Shown in pieces: positions 16,427-26,192 of a stretch of DNA of 64,000 bases. Under the pieces are notes generated by a model. It saw only the letters and a program-made list of their open reading frames with translations. It had not been told where the DNA came from and did no database searches. Made by a program: the position numbers and the translations under genes. Where the stretch lies: positions 169,614-233,613 of the forward strand of contig NZ_JAPNLJ010000003.1 of NCBI RefSeq assembly GCF_026627445.1, read 5' to 3'. Positions within the stretch are counted from its first letter, which is position 1, and each line of letters begins with the position of its first letter. The DNA comes from Streptomyces sp. H27-H1 (lineage in GTDB: Bacteria; Actinomycetota; Actinomycetes; Streptomycetales; Streptomycetaceae).

Positions 16427-17365
16427 CTAGCGGGCGCCCGCCGAGGCGTGGGCCGGCGGGGCGGAAGCCCCGGCCGCCGCCTCGGAGGAGGCGTGCACGG
16501 TGTCGAGCTGGGCCTCCATGTCGTCGAGGGCGCCGCGCACCGCCGCGATCCGCAGGAGGAGCTCGTCGGCGGCGTCCGGCGCCGTCTGCTTCGCCGCGAG
16601 CAGGGCCCGCTGCTCCACCCGCTCGGCTTCTTCCTCCATCTCCCGAGCCTCCTCGAGGGCGTTGAGGACCACACCGATCAGGACGTTGACCAGTACGAAG
16701 GAGCCGAAGAGCACGTAGGAGGCGTAGAAGAGGATGCTGAGCGGCGAGATGGCCAGCCCCGCGTGGACGGCGTCCCCGAGCCCTTCGAGCGTCATCAGCA
16801 GGAACAGGGTCAGCCCGGCCCGGCCGATGGACCCGTAGTGCTGGGGGTCGTGACCGGCGAAGCAGATCCAGCCGATCATGGCGTACACGTAGACGATCAG
16901 CGCGCCCACGAACAGGAAGCTCACGGTGCCGGGCAGGCTGCGGGCCACCGCGACCAGAAGGATTCGCAGCTGGGGCATGAAGCGGGCGGTCCGCAGGACC
17001 CGCGCCAGTCGCAGCAGCCGCAGGAGTGTGGTGTTCTCCCGGAGGAACGGGATGAAGGCCGAGGAGACGACCAGCAGGTCGAAGACGTTCCACGGGTCCC
17101 GGAAGAAAGCTTTCGGCCGGTCGGCGTGCGCGCCCAGGCGGATCAGCATCTCCAGGGTGAAGGCGATCACGCAGAAGCGCTCGGTCACCGAAAGGAGGCT
17201 GCTGTACTCGGCGGAGAGGCCGCTGTACGTCTCGGCTCCCAGGAGCGCGGCGTTGAAGAGGATCACCGCGAAAACGGTGAGCGAGAACGCGGGCGCCTCA
17301 CACACGTCACGGCAAGGTGCGGCAATCCTTCCACGCCAAGTGTCCACCGCGGTCGGGTCGGTCAT
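16427..17365 (-). CDS. Voltage-gated-type cation channel (ion transport domain)
   Basis: A 312-residue, six-segment channel subunit started at ATG 17365 behind GAGGGAG. Segment S4 (LRLLRLARVLRTARF) has positive residues at regular intervals, the voltage-sensor signature. The pore loop reads LFLLMTLEGLGDAVHAG, which aligns with the TLESW filter of NaChBac-like sodium channels but lacks the tryptophan. After S6 (VLVNVLIGVVLNALEEA) comes a long acidic coiled coil and an Ala/Pro tail. It probably forms a homotetramer. The channel family is clear; ion selectivity is uncertain because of the non-standard filter. Confidence 0.88.
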   Translation of the reverse strand: MTDPTAVDTWRGRIAAPCRDVCEAPAFSLTVFAVILFNAALLGAETYSGLSAEYSSLLSVTERFCVIAFTLEMLIRLGAHADRPKAFFRDPWNVFDLLVVSSAFIPFLRENTTLLRLLRLARVLRTARFMPQLRILLVAVARSLPGTVSFLFVGALIVYVYAMIGWICFAGHDPQHYGSIGRAGLTLFLLMTLEGLGDAVHAGLAISPLSILFYASYVLFGSFVLVNVLIGVVLNALEEAREMEEEAERVEQRALLAAKQTAPDAADELLLRIAAVRGALDDMEAQLDTVHASSEAAAGASAPPAHASAGAR

Positions 17366-17571
17366 CGTGCTCCCTCGTACGGGCCACCGGCTGCCCCGGC
17401 CCGCACGCGCCGGCTGCGCCGCGACGGAAGACGAGGCAGCCGAGGCGATCTTCATGTTCCGGGTCGTGTAACGCCGGAAGGGCGAATTCGAGACGCCCTG
17501 AAGCGCGGCATCGCCCGATCGGGGACCCCGCACACCCCCCACGGCCCGCGGCGCGGCGGCAGGATGGGCCC

Positions 17572-18900
17572 ATGACGAGTCGTGACGGTGGGACCGGACA
17601 GGCATGGGCCGCGCTGGGCGGCACCGGGGAACTGGCGGGCCGGGTCGGCTACCAGGGGGCGGCCGGCGGGCTGGGGGACGGGCCGTTGCCCGTAAGGGAA
17701 CTCGCGCGGGCCACGGTGGGCGTGTGCGCGCTCGCCGCGGCGGAACTGGCCGCCGTACGGGCCGGGGGCGGTGCGGACGACGTGGCTCCGCTCATGGTCG
17801 ACGAAGGGGCCGTGGCCTCGGCGTTCGTCAGCGAGCGGCACCTGTTGGTGGACGGCCGGGCGCCGGTGACGTTCGCGCCGTTGTCCGGCTTCTGGCGGGC
17901 CTCCGACGGGTGGGTGCGCACCCATGCCAACTATCCCCACCACGAGGCCGCGTTGGTACGGGTCCTGGCGGCCGGGACCCGGGAAGGCGTGGCCTGGGCG
18001 ATCGCCCGGCGCCCGGCGGTGGACATCCAGGAGGAGGTCTACGCGGCCGGCGGTCTGGCCGTGGCCGTGACGGAGGAGTACGGCGCGCCGCAACCGCTCG
18101 TGGAACGGACGGAGTCGGGGGTGCGCGGGCGGGCCCTCGGGGCGACCGGGGCGGGCCCCGGGCTGCCGATGGCCGGGGTGCGGGTGCTCGACCTGACCCG
18201 GGTCATCGCGGGACCGGTGGCCACCAGGACGCTCGGACTGCTCGGCGCGGACGTCCTGCGGATCGACTCCCCGGCGCACCCGGAGTCGGACGACGCGTAC
18301 GCGGACACCGGCTTCGGGAAGCGGTCCGCCCTCCTCGACCTGGGCGCGGCCGACGACCGGGCGGTGTTCGACGGGCTGCTGGCCGGGGCCGACGTGGTGG
18401 TGACGGGGTACCGGCCGGGAGCGCTGGAGCGGTACGGACTGGGAGCCGAGGAACTGCTGGCGCGGCGGCCGGGGCTGGTGGTGGCCGAGCTGTGCGCGTG
18501 GGGATGGCGGGGCCCCTGGGCGGGGCGCAGGGGCTTCGACTCGCTCGTGCAGGCGGGGTACGGGATCTCCGCGGTGTGCGGGGAGGGGCGCGGCCCGGGG
18601 GTGCTGCCGGCGCAGGCGCTGGACCACGGCACGGGCTACCTGATGGCCGCCGGCGTGCTGCGGGCACTCGCCGAGGGCGGCGGGCAGGCGCTGCGGTTCT
18701 CCCTGGCGGGGACGGCGTCGTGGCTGGTCCGAGAGGTCCCCGGGGCCGGCGCCGCCGTGCCGGGGTACGTATCGGAGCCGTGGCTGCGGGAGACCGGATC
18801 GGGGTACGGGACGCTGCGGTACGCGGCCTCGCCGCTCGGGGGCCGCGCGTGGGAGCGGGGCCCCTCCCGCTGGGGGACGGACCGGCCGGCCTGGCTCTGA
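17572..18900 (+). CDS. CaiB/BaiF (class III) CoA transferase
   Basis: A 442-residue protein with an N-terminal domain of about 190 residues that itself resembles the CoA-transferase fold (FAPLSGFWRASDGWVRTHANY), then the core starting PMAGVRVLDLTRVIAGPVATR and including GADVLRIDSP, the FGKRSALLDL segment and DHGTGYLMAAGVLRAL. Class III enzymes transfer CoA between carboxylic acids through a conserved Asp. It is monocistronic and divergent from the channel gene. The substrate is unknown. Confidence 0.88.
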   Translation: MTSRDGGTGQAWAALGGTGELAGRVGYQGAAGGLGDGPLPVRELARATVGVCALAAAELAAVRAGGGADDVAPLMVDEGAVASAFVSERHLLVDGRAPVTFAPLSGFWRASDGWVRTHANYPHHEAALVRVLAAGTREGVAWAIARRPAVDIQEEVYAAGGLAVAVTEEYGAPQPLVERTESGVRGRALGATGAGPGLPMAGVRVLDLTRVIAGPVATRTLGLLGADVLRIDSPAHPESDDAYADTGFGKRSALLDLGAADDRAVFDGLLAGADVVVTGYRPGALERYGLGAEELLARRPGLVVAELCAWGWRGPWAGRRGFDSLVQAGYGISAVCGEGRGPGVLPAQALDHGTGYLMAAGVLRALAEGGGQALRFSLAGTASWLVREVPGAGAAVPGYVSEPWLRETGSGYGTLRYAASPLGGRAWERGPSRWGTDRPAWL

Positions 18901-19112
18901 ACGGGGCGGGTACAGGGGCAGGGGCCCGGGAAGTCCGCCGCCCGGCCGGGCCGGGGCCGGCCGGGCGCGCCGAAGGCGGGGCCTTGGCCGGGGTGTCGGC
19001 CGGGGCCCCGCCGGGTGGTGCCGGCCGCCCCCGGGGTGTGGAGGCGGCGGCATCGGGCCTGGTGGACCGGGTCAGGAGGTCCGGAGGCGGATCAGCGGAT
19101 CAGAGGAGCGGA

Positions 19113-21137
19113 CTAGAAGTAGACGTTCCAGGTGACGCCGACCGACGAGGACTTGCCCGCGGCGTCGGTCACGGTCAGGGTGCTGGTGCCGAAGCCCCAG
19201 GTGCTGGGGGAGCCGGTGATGACGCCGGTGGCCGCGTTGATGCTCAGGCCGGCGGGCAGGCCCGTGGCCTTGAAGGCGTACGGCTGGGTGCCGCCGGTGG
19301 CCTGGAGGGCGAGGGTGACGGGCTTGCCGATGTAGGCGATCTGGTTGCCCGGGCTCTTGAGGACGGGGCTCGTGCCGGTGACGGTGCTGACGGTCCAGGA
19401 GAAGGCGGCGGACGCGGTCTTGCCCGCGTTGTCGGTGGCCGTGACGGTCACGTTGGATGTCCCGGCCGTGGTGGCGGTACCCGTGATGGTCCCGGTCGTG
19501 GAGCCGATGCTCAGGCCGGCGGGCAGGCCCGTCGCGGACCAGGCGTAGGGCGCGGTGCCACCGGCGGCCTTGACGGTGAGGTTGGCGGCGGCGCCGACGG
19601 TGGAGCTCTGGCCGCCGGGGTTGGTCACGGACAGGGCCGTACCCGCGGTGGTGATCGTCCAGGAGAAGCCGGTCGAACCGGTCTTGCCTGCGTTGTCGGT
19701 GGCGGTGACGGTCACGTTGGAGGTTCCGGCCGAGGTGGGGGTACCGGTGATGGTGCCGGTCGCGGAGGCGATGGCCAGGCCGGCGGGCAGGCCCGTGGCG
19801 GACCAGGTGTAGGGGGCCGTGCCGCCCTCGGCGCTGTTCTTCAGCTCGGCTATCCGGGCGCCGATGACGCCGCTTTGGGCCGAGACGGCGGAGACGGTGA
19901 CGTTGCCGGGCTGCGGGGTGGAGGTGACCAGGGCCAGCTTGAAGGTGGTCAGGGCCTCGATCACGGGCTGGAAGATGGTGAACTTCTCACCGCTGCCCGA
20001 GGTGCAGGTGGCGCTGCCGCCGCCGGAGTGGAGGCCGGCCGCCTTGCCGCCGGTCGCCGTGACGTACGAACCGCCCGAGTCGCCGCCCGCGGAGCAGGCG
20101 TTGGAGTACGACAGGCCGTTGATCGTGACGTTGCCGTAGTCCACGGTCTGGTCGACCTTGGTGACCTCCCCGCACCGCATGCCGGTGGTCTGCCCGGAGC
20201 GGCAGATCGCGGTGCCGACCACGGCGTCGGCCGAGCCGGTGACGGTGACGGCGGCGTGGGACGCGTCGCCCGCGACGGTGGGAGCGAGGTTCCACCCCGA
20301 CTGGTCCACGTCGACGAGGCCGAAGTCGCCGGCGGGGCCGTTGACGCTGCTCTGGCCGTCCTTGTTGGACGTACCCATGCGGGTGCCGTCCTTGCCGTAG
20401 GACGGCTGGTTGACGTCGTTGGTGCAGTGGCCGGCCGTCAGGAACGTCTTGCTGCCTCCGGTGACCCGGGTGGCGGAGAATCCGATGGAACACGGGCTCT
20501 CGCTGCCCGGTACCCACTTCTCGCCGCCGGTCACGTCCGCCTGCTGCCGCGGGCTGTCGGAGGTCTCGGTGACGTGGACGATCCCGCCCAGGGCGGCGAC
20601 GCGGGCCACGAAGGCGTCGGTGGAGGCTTCGCGCGCCGTCCGGTTCACCGTGATGTCGATCCGGTTGTTGCGGACGTCGGGACCCCACGCCACCACGCCC
20701 GGCACCCCGGCGCCGACTTCGCGCGAGACGGTCCGGGCGGTGGCGGCCAGTTCGGCCGGGCTGTACCGGGCCTGCCGGGCCACGGCGCCCGCGTCCCGTA
20801 CCAGCGCCGCGTCCGCGGCGCCGGAGACCGCCGCGGTCAGCCGCCCGGTGGAGGCGTCGAACCACATGCCCGCCACCCGGTCGCCGACCCGGCCCCGGAT
20901 GAGGGTGGCCGCCCGGCCGGCCGCCGCTTCGTCGGCGACCCGCTCGCGCACCTGGTCGGCGGAGAGGCGGAAATCGCGCTGCATGGCCTGGAGGAGCTGC
21001 GGGGACACGGACGGTCCGGGCTGCGCGGTGGCGGTGGCGTGGGCGGGCAGGGCGCCGAGGCCGCCGAGCGCCACGGCGGCCGAGACCGAGGCCGCGGCGA
21101 CGGAGGCCCAAGTGGACCTGTTTCGCAGATTTCGCAC
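19113..21137 (-). CDS. Secreted streptogrisin-like S1 protease with three Ig-like repeats
   Basis: GTG 21137 follows AAGGGA and opens a signal peptide (MRNLRNRSTWASVAAASVSA, cut near AHATA). Of 674 residues, the first 170 or so after the signal are a propeptide of the alpha-lytic/streptogrisin type. The chymotrypsin-like domain follows with His in TAGHC, Asp in GDFGLVDV and Ser in GDSGGSYV. The C-terminal third has three putative Ig-like (He_PIG) repeats, each with GLPAGLxI, TGxITG and SxxTVTATDxAGK-like segments, the first two nearly identical. These repeats probably anchor or present the protease at the wall or a polymer. Confidence 0.92.
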   Translation of the reverse strand: MRNLRNRSTWASVAAASVSAAVALGGLGALPAHATATAQPGPSVSPQLLQAMQRDFRLSADQVRERVADEAAAGRAATLIRGRVGDRVAGMWFDASTGRLTAAVSGAADAALVRDAGAVARQARYSPAELAATARTVSREVGAGVPGVVAWGPDVRNNRIDITVNRTAREASTDAFVARVAALGGIVHVTETSDSPRQQADVTGGEKWVPGSESPCSIGFSATRVTGGSKTFLTAGHCTNDVNQPSYGKDGTRMGTSNKDGQSSVNGPAGDFGLVDVDQSGWNLAPTVAGDASHAAVTVTGSADAVVGTAICRSGQTTGMRCGEVTKVDQTVDYGNVTINGLSYSNACSAGGDSGGSYVTATGGKAAGLHSGGGSATCTSGSGEKFTIFQPVIEALTTFKLALVTSTPQPGNVTVSAVSAQSGVIGARIAELKNSAEGGTAPYTWSATGLPAGLAIASATGTITGTPTSAGTSNVTVTATDNAGKTGSTGFSWTITTAGTALSVTNPGGQSSTVGAAANLTVKAAGGTAPYAWSATGLPAGLSIGSTTGTITGTATTAGTSNVTVTATDNAGKTASAAFSWTVSTVTGTSPVLKSPGNQIAYIGKPVTLALQATGGTQPYAFKATGLPAGLSINAATGVITGSPSTWGFGTSTLTVTDAAGKSSSVGVTWNVYF

Positions 21138-21762
21138 GGAAATCCCTTCATGGAGGGCTGTACCGGAGGGGTAGGCCGGTACGCAGGCACGACCCGTGGG
21201 GGAGCACGGGGGCTCTTCTCGTCCCCCGTAGCCCCGCATTCGGCGAGCCGCGGATACGGGCTCCGGGGTGGCCAACAGACTGATCCCGGCCCGGTGTCGG
21301 GAGCATCGGAGGAATCCCTTGCTGCCCGCGGGGGCTCCCGGTCGCACCGCCACTGGTCTCCGGCACCGCCACCGGCCCCTCGCAGGCCCGCCCGTGAGCC
21401 CGTGCGCCCATGGGCCTATGCGCCCACCCGCCCGCGCCCGCGCCCGCGTCCCCGCCCGCGCCCGCGCTCTCGCCCCAGCCCACCCGCCGGGCGACCCGGC
21501 GGCCGAGCCCGCGGGCACCCGGCTACCCCGCGACGGCGCCGGCGCGGGGTACGGCGAGCCGTCCGGGCCGCGTCCCCCGCTCCTCCCGTGGAGGGCCGCG
21601 GTGCTCCAGGTCTGCCACCCCGCACCAGGAGCGCGGGCGGCCCGCCGTCGCACCACCATCGCCGGGAGCAACTCCCCTTGGCATCAGGGGAAACCCTTGA
21701 TCCCCCCGCCCGGCGGCCCCGGCCGTTGTCAGGCCAACCGGCGCCGCCTACGGTGCCTCCTC
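21138..21762. other. 625-bp divergent intergenic region
   Basis: The region between the protease and the LAL regulator has no convincing gene. It contains a GTACCGG/CCGGTAC inverted repeat near 21170, a run of CGCCCGCGCC-like simple sequence around 21420-21490, and TCCCCTTGGCATCAGGGGA just before the regulator. These could be leader or promoter elements; I recognise no riboswitch. Confidence 0.5.
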
Positions 21763-24609
21763 GTGAGGCCAGACAAGGACTTCGACAGCGCCCCGGCACT
21801 CGCGGGGGGCCGGCATGCGGCATCGGGTGCGGCGGCCCACGCCCTCCGCGTACTGATGCGCGAGGGGAGGGTGGCCCTCGCCGGTCCCTGGGGCGCGGGC
21901 AAGACCACCGCCCTGGAGGAGGTCCTGCGCGCCCTGTCCGCGGAGCCCCTGTCCACCGAGCCCCCGTCCACGGAGCCCCCGCGCAGGGTGCTGCGGGTGA
22001 CCACCGTCGAAGAGGACCGCGGGCACGTCTTCGGCGCGCTCGCGCAGATGCTGTCCCACTGCGGTGCGGCCGAATTCGCGCAGCTCTCCACCCGGCAGCA
22101 GGAGGTCGTCGACCGGCTCCTGCACCGCGGCGCCGACGAACCCCTCGCCGCGTCCGAGCAGTTGCCCGCCCGGCTCGCGGTGACCGCGCTGCTCGCGGCC
22201 GGCCTGTGGATCCTGGCCGTGGACGGCTCCCAATGGCTCGACCCGGCCAGCGCCGACGTCCTCGGCTACGCCCTGCGCACCCTCCCCGCCCCCGGGCTCG
22301 CGGCGATCGTCACCGAACGCGTGCAAGGGCGGGCGCAGGCTGCCGCCCGGCTGCTCGGCGGGCACCCCGCCCAGGTCGACGTACTCCCGCTCGACGCCGA
22401 GGAGACGGCCGCGCTGCTCGACGCGCACGCACTGCCCACCCGTTGGGCGGGCCCCCTGCAGAGCCACTGCGGCGGACACCGGCTGCTGACGTCCGTGACC
22501 TGTACGGAACTCGCACGGCTGCCCGCGGCGCAGCGCCGCCGGCCCGCCCTGCCCGAGCAGACGGTCGACGCGGCTGAGGCCTGGCTGCGCGCCACCCTCG
22601 GCGAACCCGCCCGCCACACCCTCATGCTGGCCGCCCTCACGAGCCACCCCGCCCTGCCGCTGCTCCTGCGGGCGGGCCGCTCCGACGCCGAGGAGCACCT
22701 GGCCCGGGCCCAGGCCGCCGGAGTGCTGCGCGTGGACCCCGCCAGCGCCGTCCACTTCACGGCGGCGGCCCTGGCCCGGGCAGCCGCCCGCTCCGAGGGC
22801 CGGCCCGGGAGGGCGGCGGCCCACCTGACGCTCGCCCGGGCCGTCGGAGACCCGGTCCACGAGGTCCGCCACCGGGCCCTGGCCGCGGACCTGCCCGACC
22901 AGGGGCTCGCCGAGGACACCGAGTCCGCCGCGGCCACCGCCCGGGAGGCCGGCGAGCGGGCCCTGGCCGCCGAGCTGTTCCTCCTCGCCGCCGAGATCAC
23001 CCCGCCGGCCCGGTCCGCCGTGCTCATCCGCAGGCTCTCGTACGCGGCCCAGGAAGCCGCCTGCGCGGGCTCCGTCGACATCGCCCGGCAGGCAGCCGAC
23101 GCCCTGACCGCCAGCCGGGCCGAGCCCGCCGACCAGGTCACCGCGCTGCTCGCCGTCGTCGACGCACACGGCCAGGCCATCTCCGACCTGGAACCGCTGC
23201 TGGCCCGGTGCCGGGAACTCGCGACGGGCCACCCCGGTCTGCTCGCCGCCGTCGAGCTCCGCGCGGCCATCGCCGCCAACATCGCCCACCACGCCCCCGA
23301 CCGGGCCCTGCGCGCGGCCGGCCGGGCCGCCGAACTCGCCGCCGCCGGCGGCCACCGGCCCCTGCAGGCCGCCGCCCTGACGATGCGCGCCCGGATGGAA
23401 CGGGTCCTCGGTGCCCCCGACGCGCCGCGCACCCTTGCCGAGGCCCTCGCCCTCGGAGTCCCGGCCCAGCACTCCGGCATCCGCAACAGCGCCCAGTACC
23501 TCGCCGCCCGGCATGCCGTCTTCGACGACCGCCTAGCGGAAGCGCGCGAACGGCTCCTGGAACTCCTCGCCCTCGCCGAGCACGAGGGGGAGGCCGAGGA
23601 CCTGGTCGACATCTGGCGCAGCCTCGCCGAGGTCGACACCCGCCTCGGTGCCTGCGCCCCCGCGCTCGCCTGGGCGGACCAGGCGGTACGGCGGTCCACC
23701 GCGGCCGGCCTCTCGATGGGACCCGCCTGGTACACCGCGGCGCTGACGCAGAGCGCCGCCGGATCGTTCGCCGCCGCCCTGCGCACCGCGGCCTGCGGCG
23801 CCCGTGCCTCGCAGGAGGAGGGCGACGGCCTGTACGTCTCGCGCAACCTCTGGGTCCTGGGCGCCGTGCAGCTCCACACCGGGGAGGTGGCCGGGGCCGT
23901 GGCCTCGCTGACGGCCGTGGCCGAGGCGCAGCGGCACGTCCCGACGGCCGACCCCGGGATGTTCCGCTGGCAGCCGGACGCCGTGGAGGCCTTCACCTGT
24001 GCGGGCCGGCTGGACCTGGCCCGGGAGCTGCTGGAGCGCGTACGGCCCGTCGCGGGTCCGCCCGGCGCCGACTCGGGACCCGGGTCGGCGCTGGACCGGG
24101 CCCGCGGGATCCTGCTGGCCCGTACCGGGGCCGGGGAGGAGGCGAGCGGTGTGCTCCACGGGGCCGCGGCCGCCTTCGGTCGCATGGGCCTGCCGCTGGA
24201 GCAGGGCCGTACGCTCCTCGCCCTGGGCCGGGTGGAACGGGCCCGTCGGCGCCAGGCCGCCGCCCGCTCGGCCTGGGAGGCGGCCCGGGCGGTCTTCGAG
24301 GAGACCGGCGCCCGCCCCTGGCAGGAACTCACCCGGGAGCTCCTCGAACGCGCGGGCGGGCCGGCTTCGGCCGCGGGCCCGGCCCCGGGCCCCGGCCGGC
24401 TGACCGAATCCGAGGCACGCCTGGCGGACCTCATCTGCCAGGGGGCCACCAATCAGCAGGCGGCCCAGCACATGTTCATCTCGGTCAAGACCGTCGAGGG
24501 CATGCTGAGCCGCGTCTACCGCAAGCTGGGGGTCCGCTCGCGCACCCAGCTCGCGGCGGCCCGCGCCGCTGCCGTTCCGGGCCCGGACGTACGGACGCCC
24601 CCCGGGTGA
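21763..24609 (+). CDS. LAL-type LuxR-family transcriptional regulator
   Basis: A 948-residue large ATP-binding LuxR regulator started at GTG 21763 (MRPDKDFDSAPAL). The N-terminal AAA domain has Walker A GPWGAGKTT and a Walker B-like LWILAVDGSQWLD. The middle is an Ala/Leu-rich helical TPR-like region. The C-terminus is a LuxR helix-turn-helix: LTESEARLADLICQGATNQQ and KTVEGMLSRVYRKLGV. LAL proteins often activate secondary metabolism or polymer-degradation genes. It is divergent from the secreted protease, a likely target. A second LAL gene begins at 63.2 kb, also next to a secreted protease. Confidence 0.92.
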   Translation: MRPDKDFDSAPALAGGRHAASGAAAHALRVLMREGRVALAGPWGAGKTTALEEVLRALSAEPLSTEPPSTEPPRRVLRVTTVEEDRGHVFGALAQMLSHCGAAEFAQLSTRQQEVVDRLLHRGADEPLAASEQLPARLAVTALLAAGLWILAVDGSQWLDPASADVLGYALRTLPAPGLAAIVTERVQGRAQAAARLLGGHPAQVDVLPLDAEETAALLDAHALPTRWAGPLQSHCGGHRLLTSVTCTELARLPAAQRRRPALPEQTVDAAEAWLRATLGEPARHTLMLAALTSHPALPLLLRAGRSDAEEHLARAQAAGVLRVDPASAVHFTAAALARAAARSEGRPGRAAAHLTLARAVGDPVHEVRHRALAADLPDQGLAEDTESAAATAREAGERALAAELFLLAAEITPPARSAVLIRRLSYAAQEAACAGSVDIARQAADALTASRAEPADQVTALLAVVDAHGQAISDLEPLLARCRELATGHPGLLAAVELRAAIAANIAHHAPDRALRAAGRAAELAAAGGHRPLQAAALTMRARMERVLGAPDAPRTLAEALALGVPAQHSGIRNSAQYLAARHAVFDDRLAEARERLLELLALAEHEGEAEDLVDIWRSLAEVDTRLGACAPALAWADQAVRRSTAAGLSMGPAWYTAALTQSAAGSFAAALRTAACGARASQEEGDGLYVSRNLWVLGAVQLHTGEVAGAVASLTAVAEAQRHVPTADPGMFRWQPDAVEAFTCAGRLDLARELLERVRPVAGPPGADSGPGSALDRARGILLARTGAGEEASGVLHGAAAAFGRMGLPLEQGRTLLALGRVERARRRQAAARSAWEAARAVFEETGARPWQELTRELLERAGGPASAAGPAPGPGRLTESEARLADLICQGATNQQAAQHMFISVKTVEGMLSRVYRKLGVRSRTQLAAARAAAVPGPDVRTPPG

Positions 24610-24631
24610 CCTCGGGTCACTCGGGGGGCGT
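24595..24631. terminator. Hairpin terminator overlapping the LAL stop codon
   Basis: ACGCCCCCCGGGTGACC and GGTCACTCGGGGGGCGT form a 17-bp stem with a single G-U pair and a 3-nt loop. It spans the TGA at 24607-24609 and faces the converging gap gene. Confidence 0.8.
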
Positions 24632-24664
24632 TCGCCGCATCGGGTACTGCGGGGCTCCGGGGGA

Positions 24665-26110
24665 TCAGACCGCCGGCGCCGGGTAGGTCGGGTACTCGAC
24701 CCCGGAGACGTACTGGACGACCCGGACGACCTGGCAGGAGTAGCCGAACTCGTTGTCGTACCAGAGGTAGAGGATCGCGTTGTCCCCGTCGACCTTGGTG
24801 GCGCCCGCGTCGACGATCGAGGCGTGACGCGAGCCGATGAAGTCGCTGGAGACCGCGTCGGGCGCCGTGGTGAAGTCGATCTGGCGCTTCAGCGGCGAGG
24901 TCAGCGACACGTCGCGGAGGTATTCGAGCACCTCGTCGCGGGTGGTCTCGCGGCCGAGCCGCAGGCTGAGGATCGCGATCGAGACGTCCGGCACCGGGAC
25001 GCGGATCGAGCTGCCGCTGATCGGGGCCTTGAGGTCGGGCAGCGCCTTGGCGACGGCGGAGGCCGCGCCGGTCTCCGTCATGACCATGTTGAGCGGCGCG
25101 GAGCGGCCGCGGCGGTCGGCGCTGTGGTAGTTGTCCAGCAGGTTCTGGTCGTTGGTGAACGAGTGGACGGTCTCCACGTGGCCGCGCAGGACGCCGTACT
25201 CGTCCGCCATCGCCTTCAGCGGCGGGACGATCGCGTTGGTGGTGCAGGAGGCGCAGGACAGGATCTGCTCGTCCGGCTTGATCGTGTCGTGGTTGACCCC
25301 GTGCACGATGTTGGGGACGTCGCCCTTGCCCGGAGCCGTCAGGACGACCTTGTCGATACCGGGGCGCAGGTGCTTGGAGAGCCCCTCGCGGTCGCGCCAC
25401 TTGCCGGTGTTGTCGATCAGGATGGCGTCCTTGATGCCGTACGCCGTGTAGTCGACCTCGGATGGGTCGTTGGCGTAGATCACCTTGATCTCGTTGCCGT
25501 TGGCCACGATCGTGCTGGTCGCCTCGTCCACGGTGATCGTGCCCTGGAACTGGCCGTGGATCGAGTCGCGGCGCAGCAGCGAGGCGCGCTTGACGAGATC
25601 CGCCTCGCCGCCTCCGCGGACGACGATGGCGCGCAGGCGCAGGCCGTTGCCGGAGCCGGTCTTCTCGATCAGCAGGCGGGCGACGAGGCGGCCGATGCGG
25701 CCGAAGCCGTAGAGGACCACGTCGCGGCCCTCGCCGCGCTCGATCTTGTTGTCACCCGTGGCGCCCGAGACGGCGCCGGCGGTGAACTCCTCCACCGACA
25801 GGCCGCGGTCGTCGGCCGCGTACGTGGCGGCGAGCATCCCGAGGTCGATCTGCGAGGGACCGAGGTCGAGCGTGGTGAGTGCCTGCAGGAACGGCATGGT
25901 CTCGGTGACCGAGAGCTCCTCGCCGGCTATCTGGCGGGCGAAGCGGTGGGTCTTCAGGATGCTGACCACGGACTTGTTCACCAAGGAGCGGCTGTGGAGC
26001 AGGATCGTGACGTCCCGCTCCCGGTGCAGCTTTCCGATGATCGGAATCATCGACTCCGCGATCTTCTCGCGGTTCTTCCAGTTGGTGAACGAGTCGTCAT
26101 TGACAGTCAC
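24665..26110 (-). CDS. gap2: Long-form glyceraldehyde-3-phosphate dehydrogenase
   Basis: A 481-residue GAPDH with a roughly 130-residue N-terminal extension beyond the canonical 335-residue enzyme. The NAD domain starts at RDVVLYGFGRIGRLVARLL, the catalytic cysteine lies in LSCASCTTNAIVPP, and the C-terminus has LYLWYDNEFGYSCQVVR. The extension (VNDDSFTNWKNREKIAESMI...) has its own conserved look and marks the class-2 actinobacterial/gamma-proteobacterial type. It oxidises glyceraldehyde-3-phosphate with NAD(P) in glycolysis or gluconeogenesis. The GTG start at 26110 has no strong ribosome site. It is not clustered with pgk or tpi, unlike the main glycolytic gap gene of actinobacteria. Confidence 0.92.
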   Translation of the reverse strand: MTVNDDSFTNWKNREKIAESMIPIIGKLHRERDVTILLHSRSLVNKSVVSILKTHRFARQIAGEELSVTETMPFLQALTTLDLGPSQIDLGMLAATYAADDRGLSVEEFTAGAVSGATGDNKIERGEGRDVVLYGFGRIGRLVARLLIEKTGSGNGLRLRAIVVRGGGEADLVKRASLLRRDSIHGQFQGTITVDEATSTIVANGNEIKVIYANDPSEVDYTAYGIKDAILIDNTGKWRDREGLSKHLRPGIDKVVLTAPGKGDVPNIVHGVNHDTIKPDEQILSCASCTTNAIVPPLKAMADEYGVLRGHVETVHSFTNDQNLLDNYHSADRRGRSAPLNMVMTETGAASAVAKALPDLKAPISGSSIRVPVPDVSIAILSLRLGRETTRDEVLEYLRDVSLTSPLKRQIDFTTAPDAVSSDFIGSRHASIVDAGATKVDGDNAILYLWYDNEFGYSCQVVRVVQYVSGVEYPTYPAPAV

Positions 26111-26192
26111 AGAATTTATCTTTCGAGCTAGGCGGCGCTCATATGCTAACCCGCCTCCCGAGCGTCCGTTCGGGCACCCCCTGAACAGGCAG

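Noticed and set aside
17604..22577. A 1657-codon plus-strand open frame
   Set aside because: It crosses CoA transferase, protease and LAL genes in the wrong frame and shows only Arg/Gly/Ala-rich composition.
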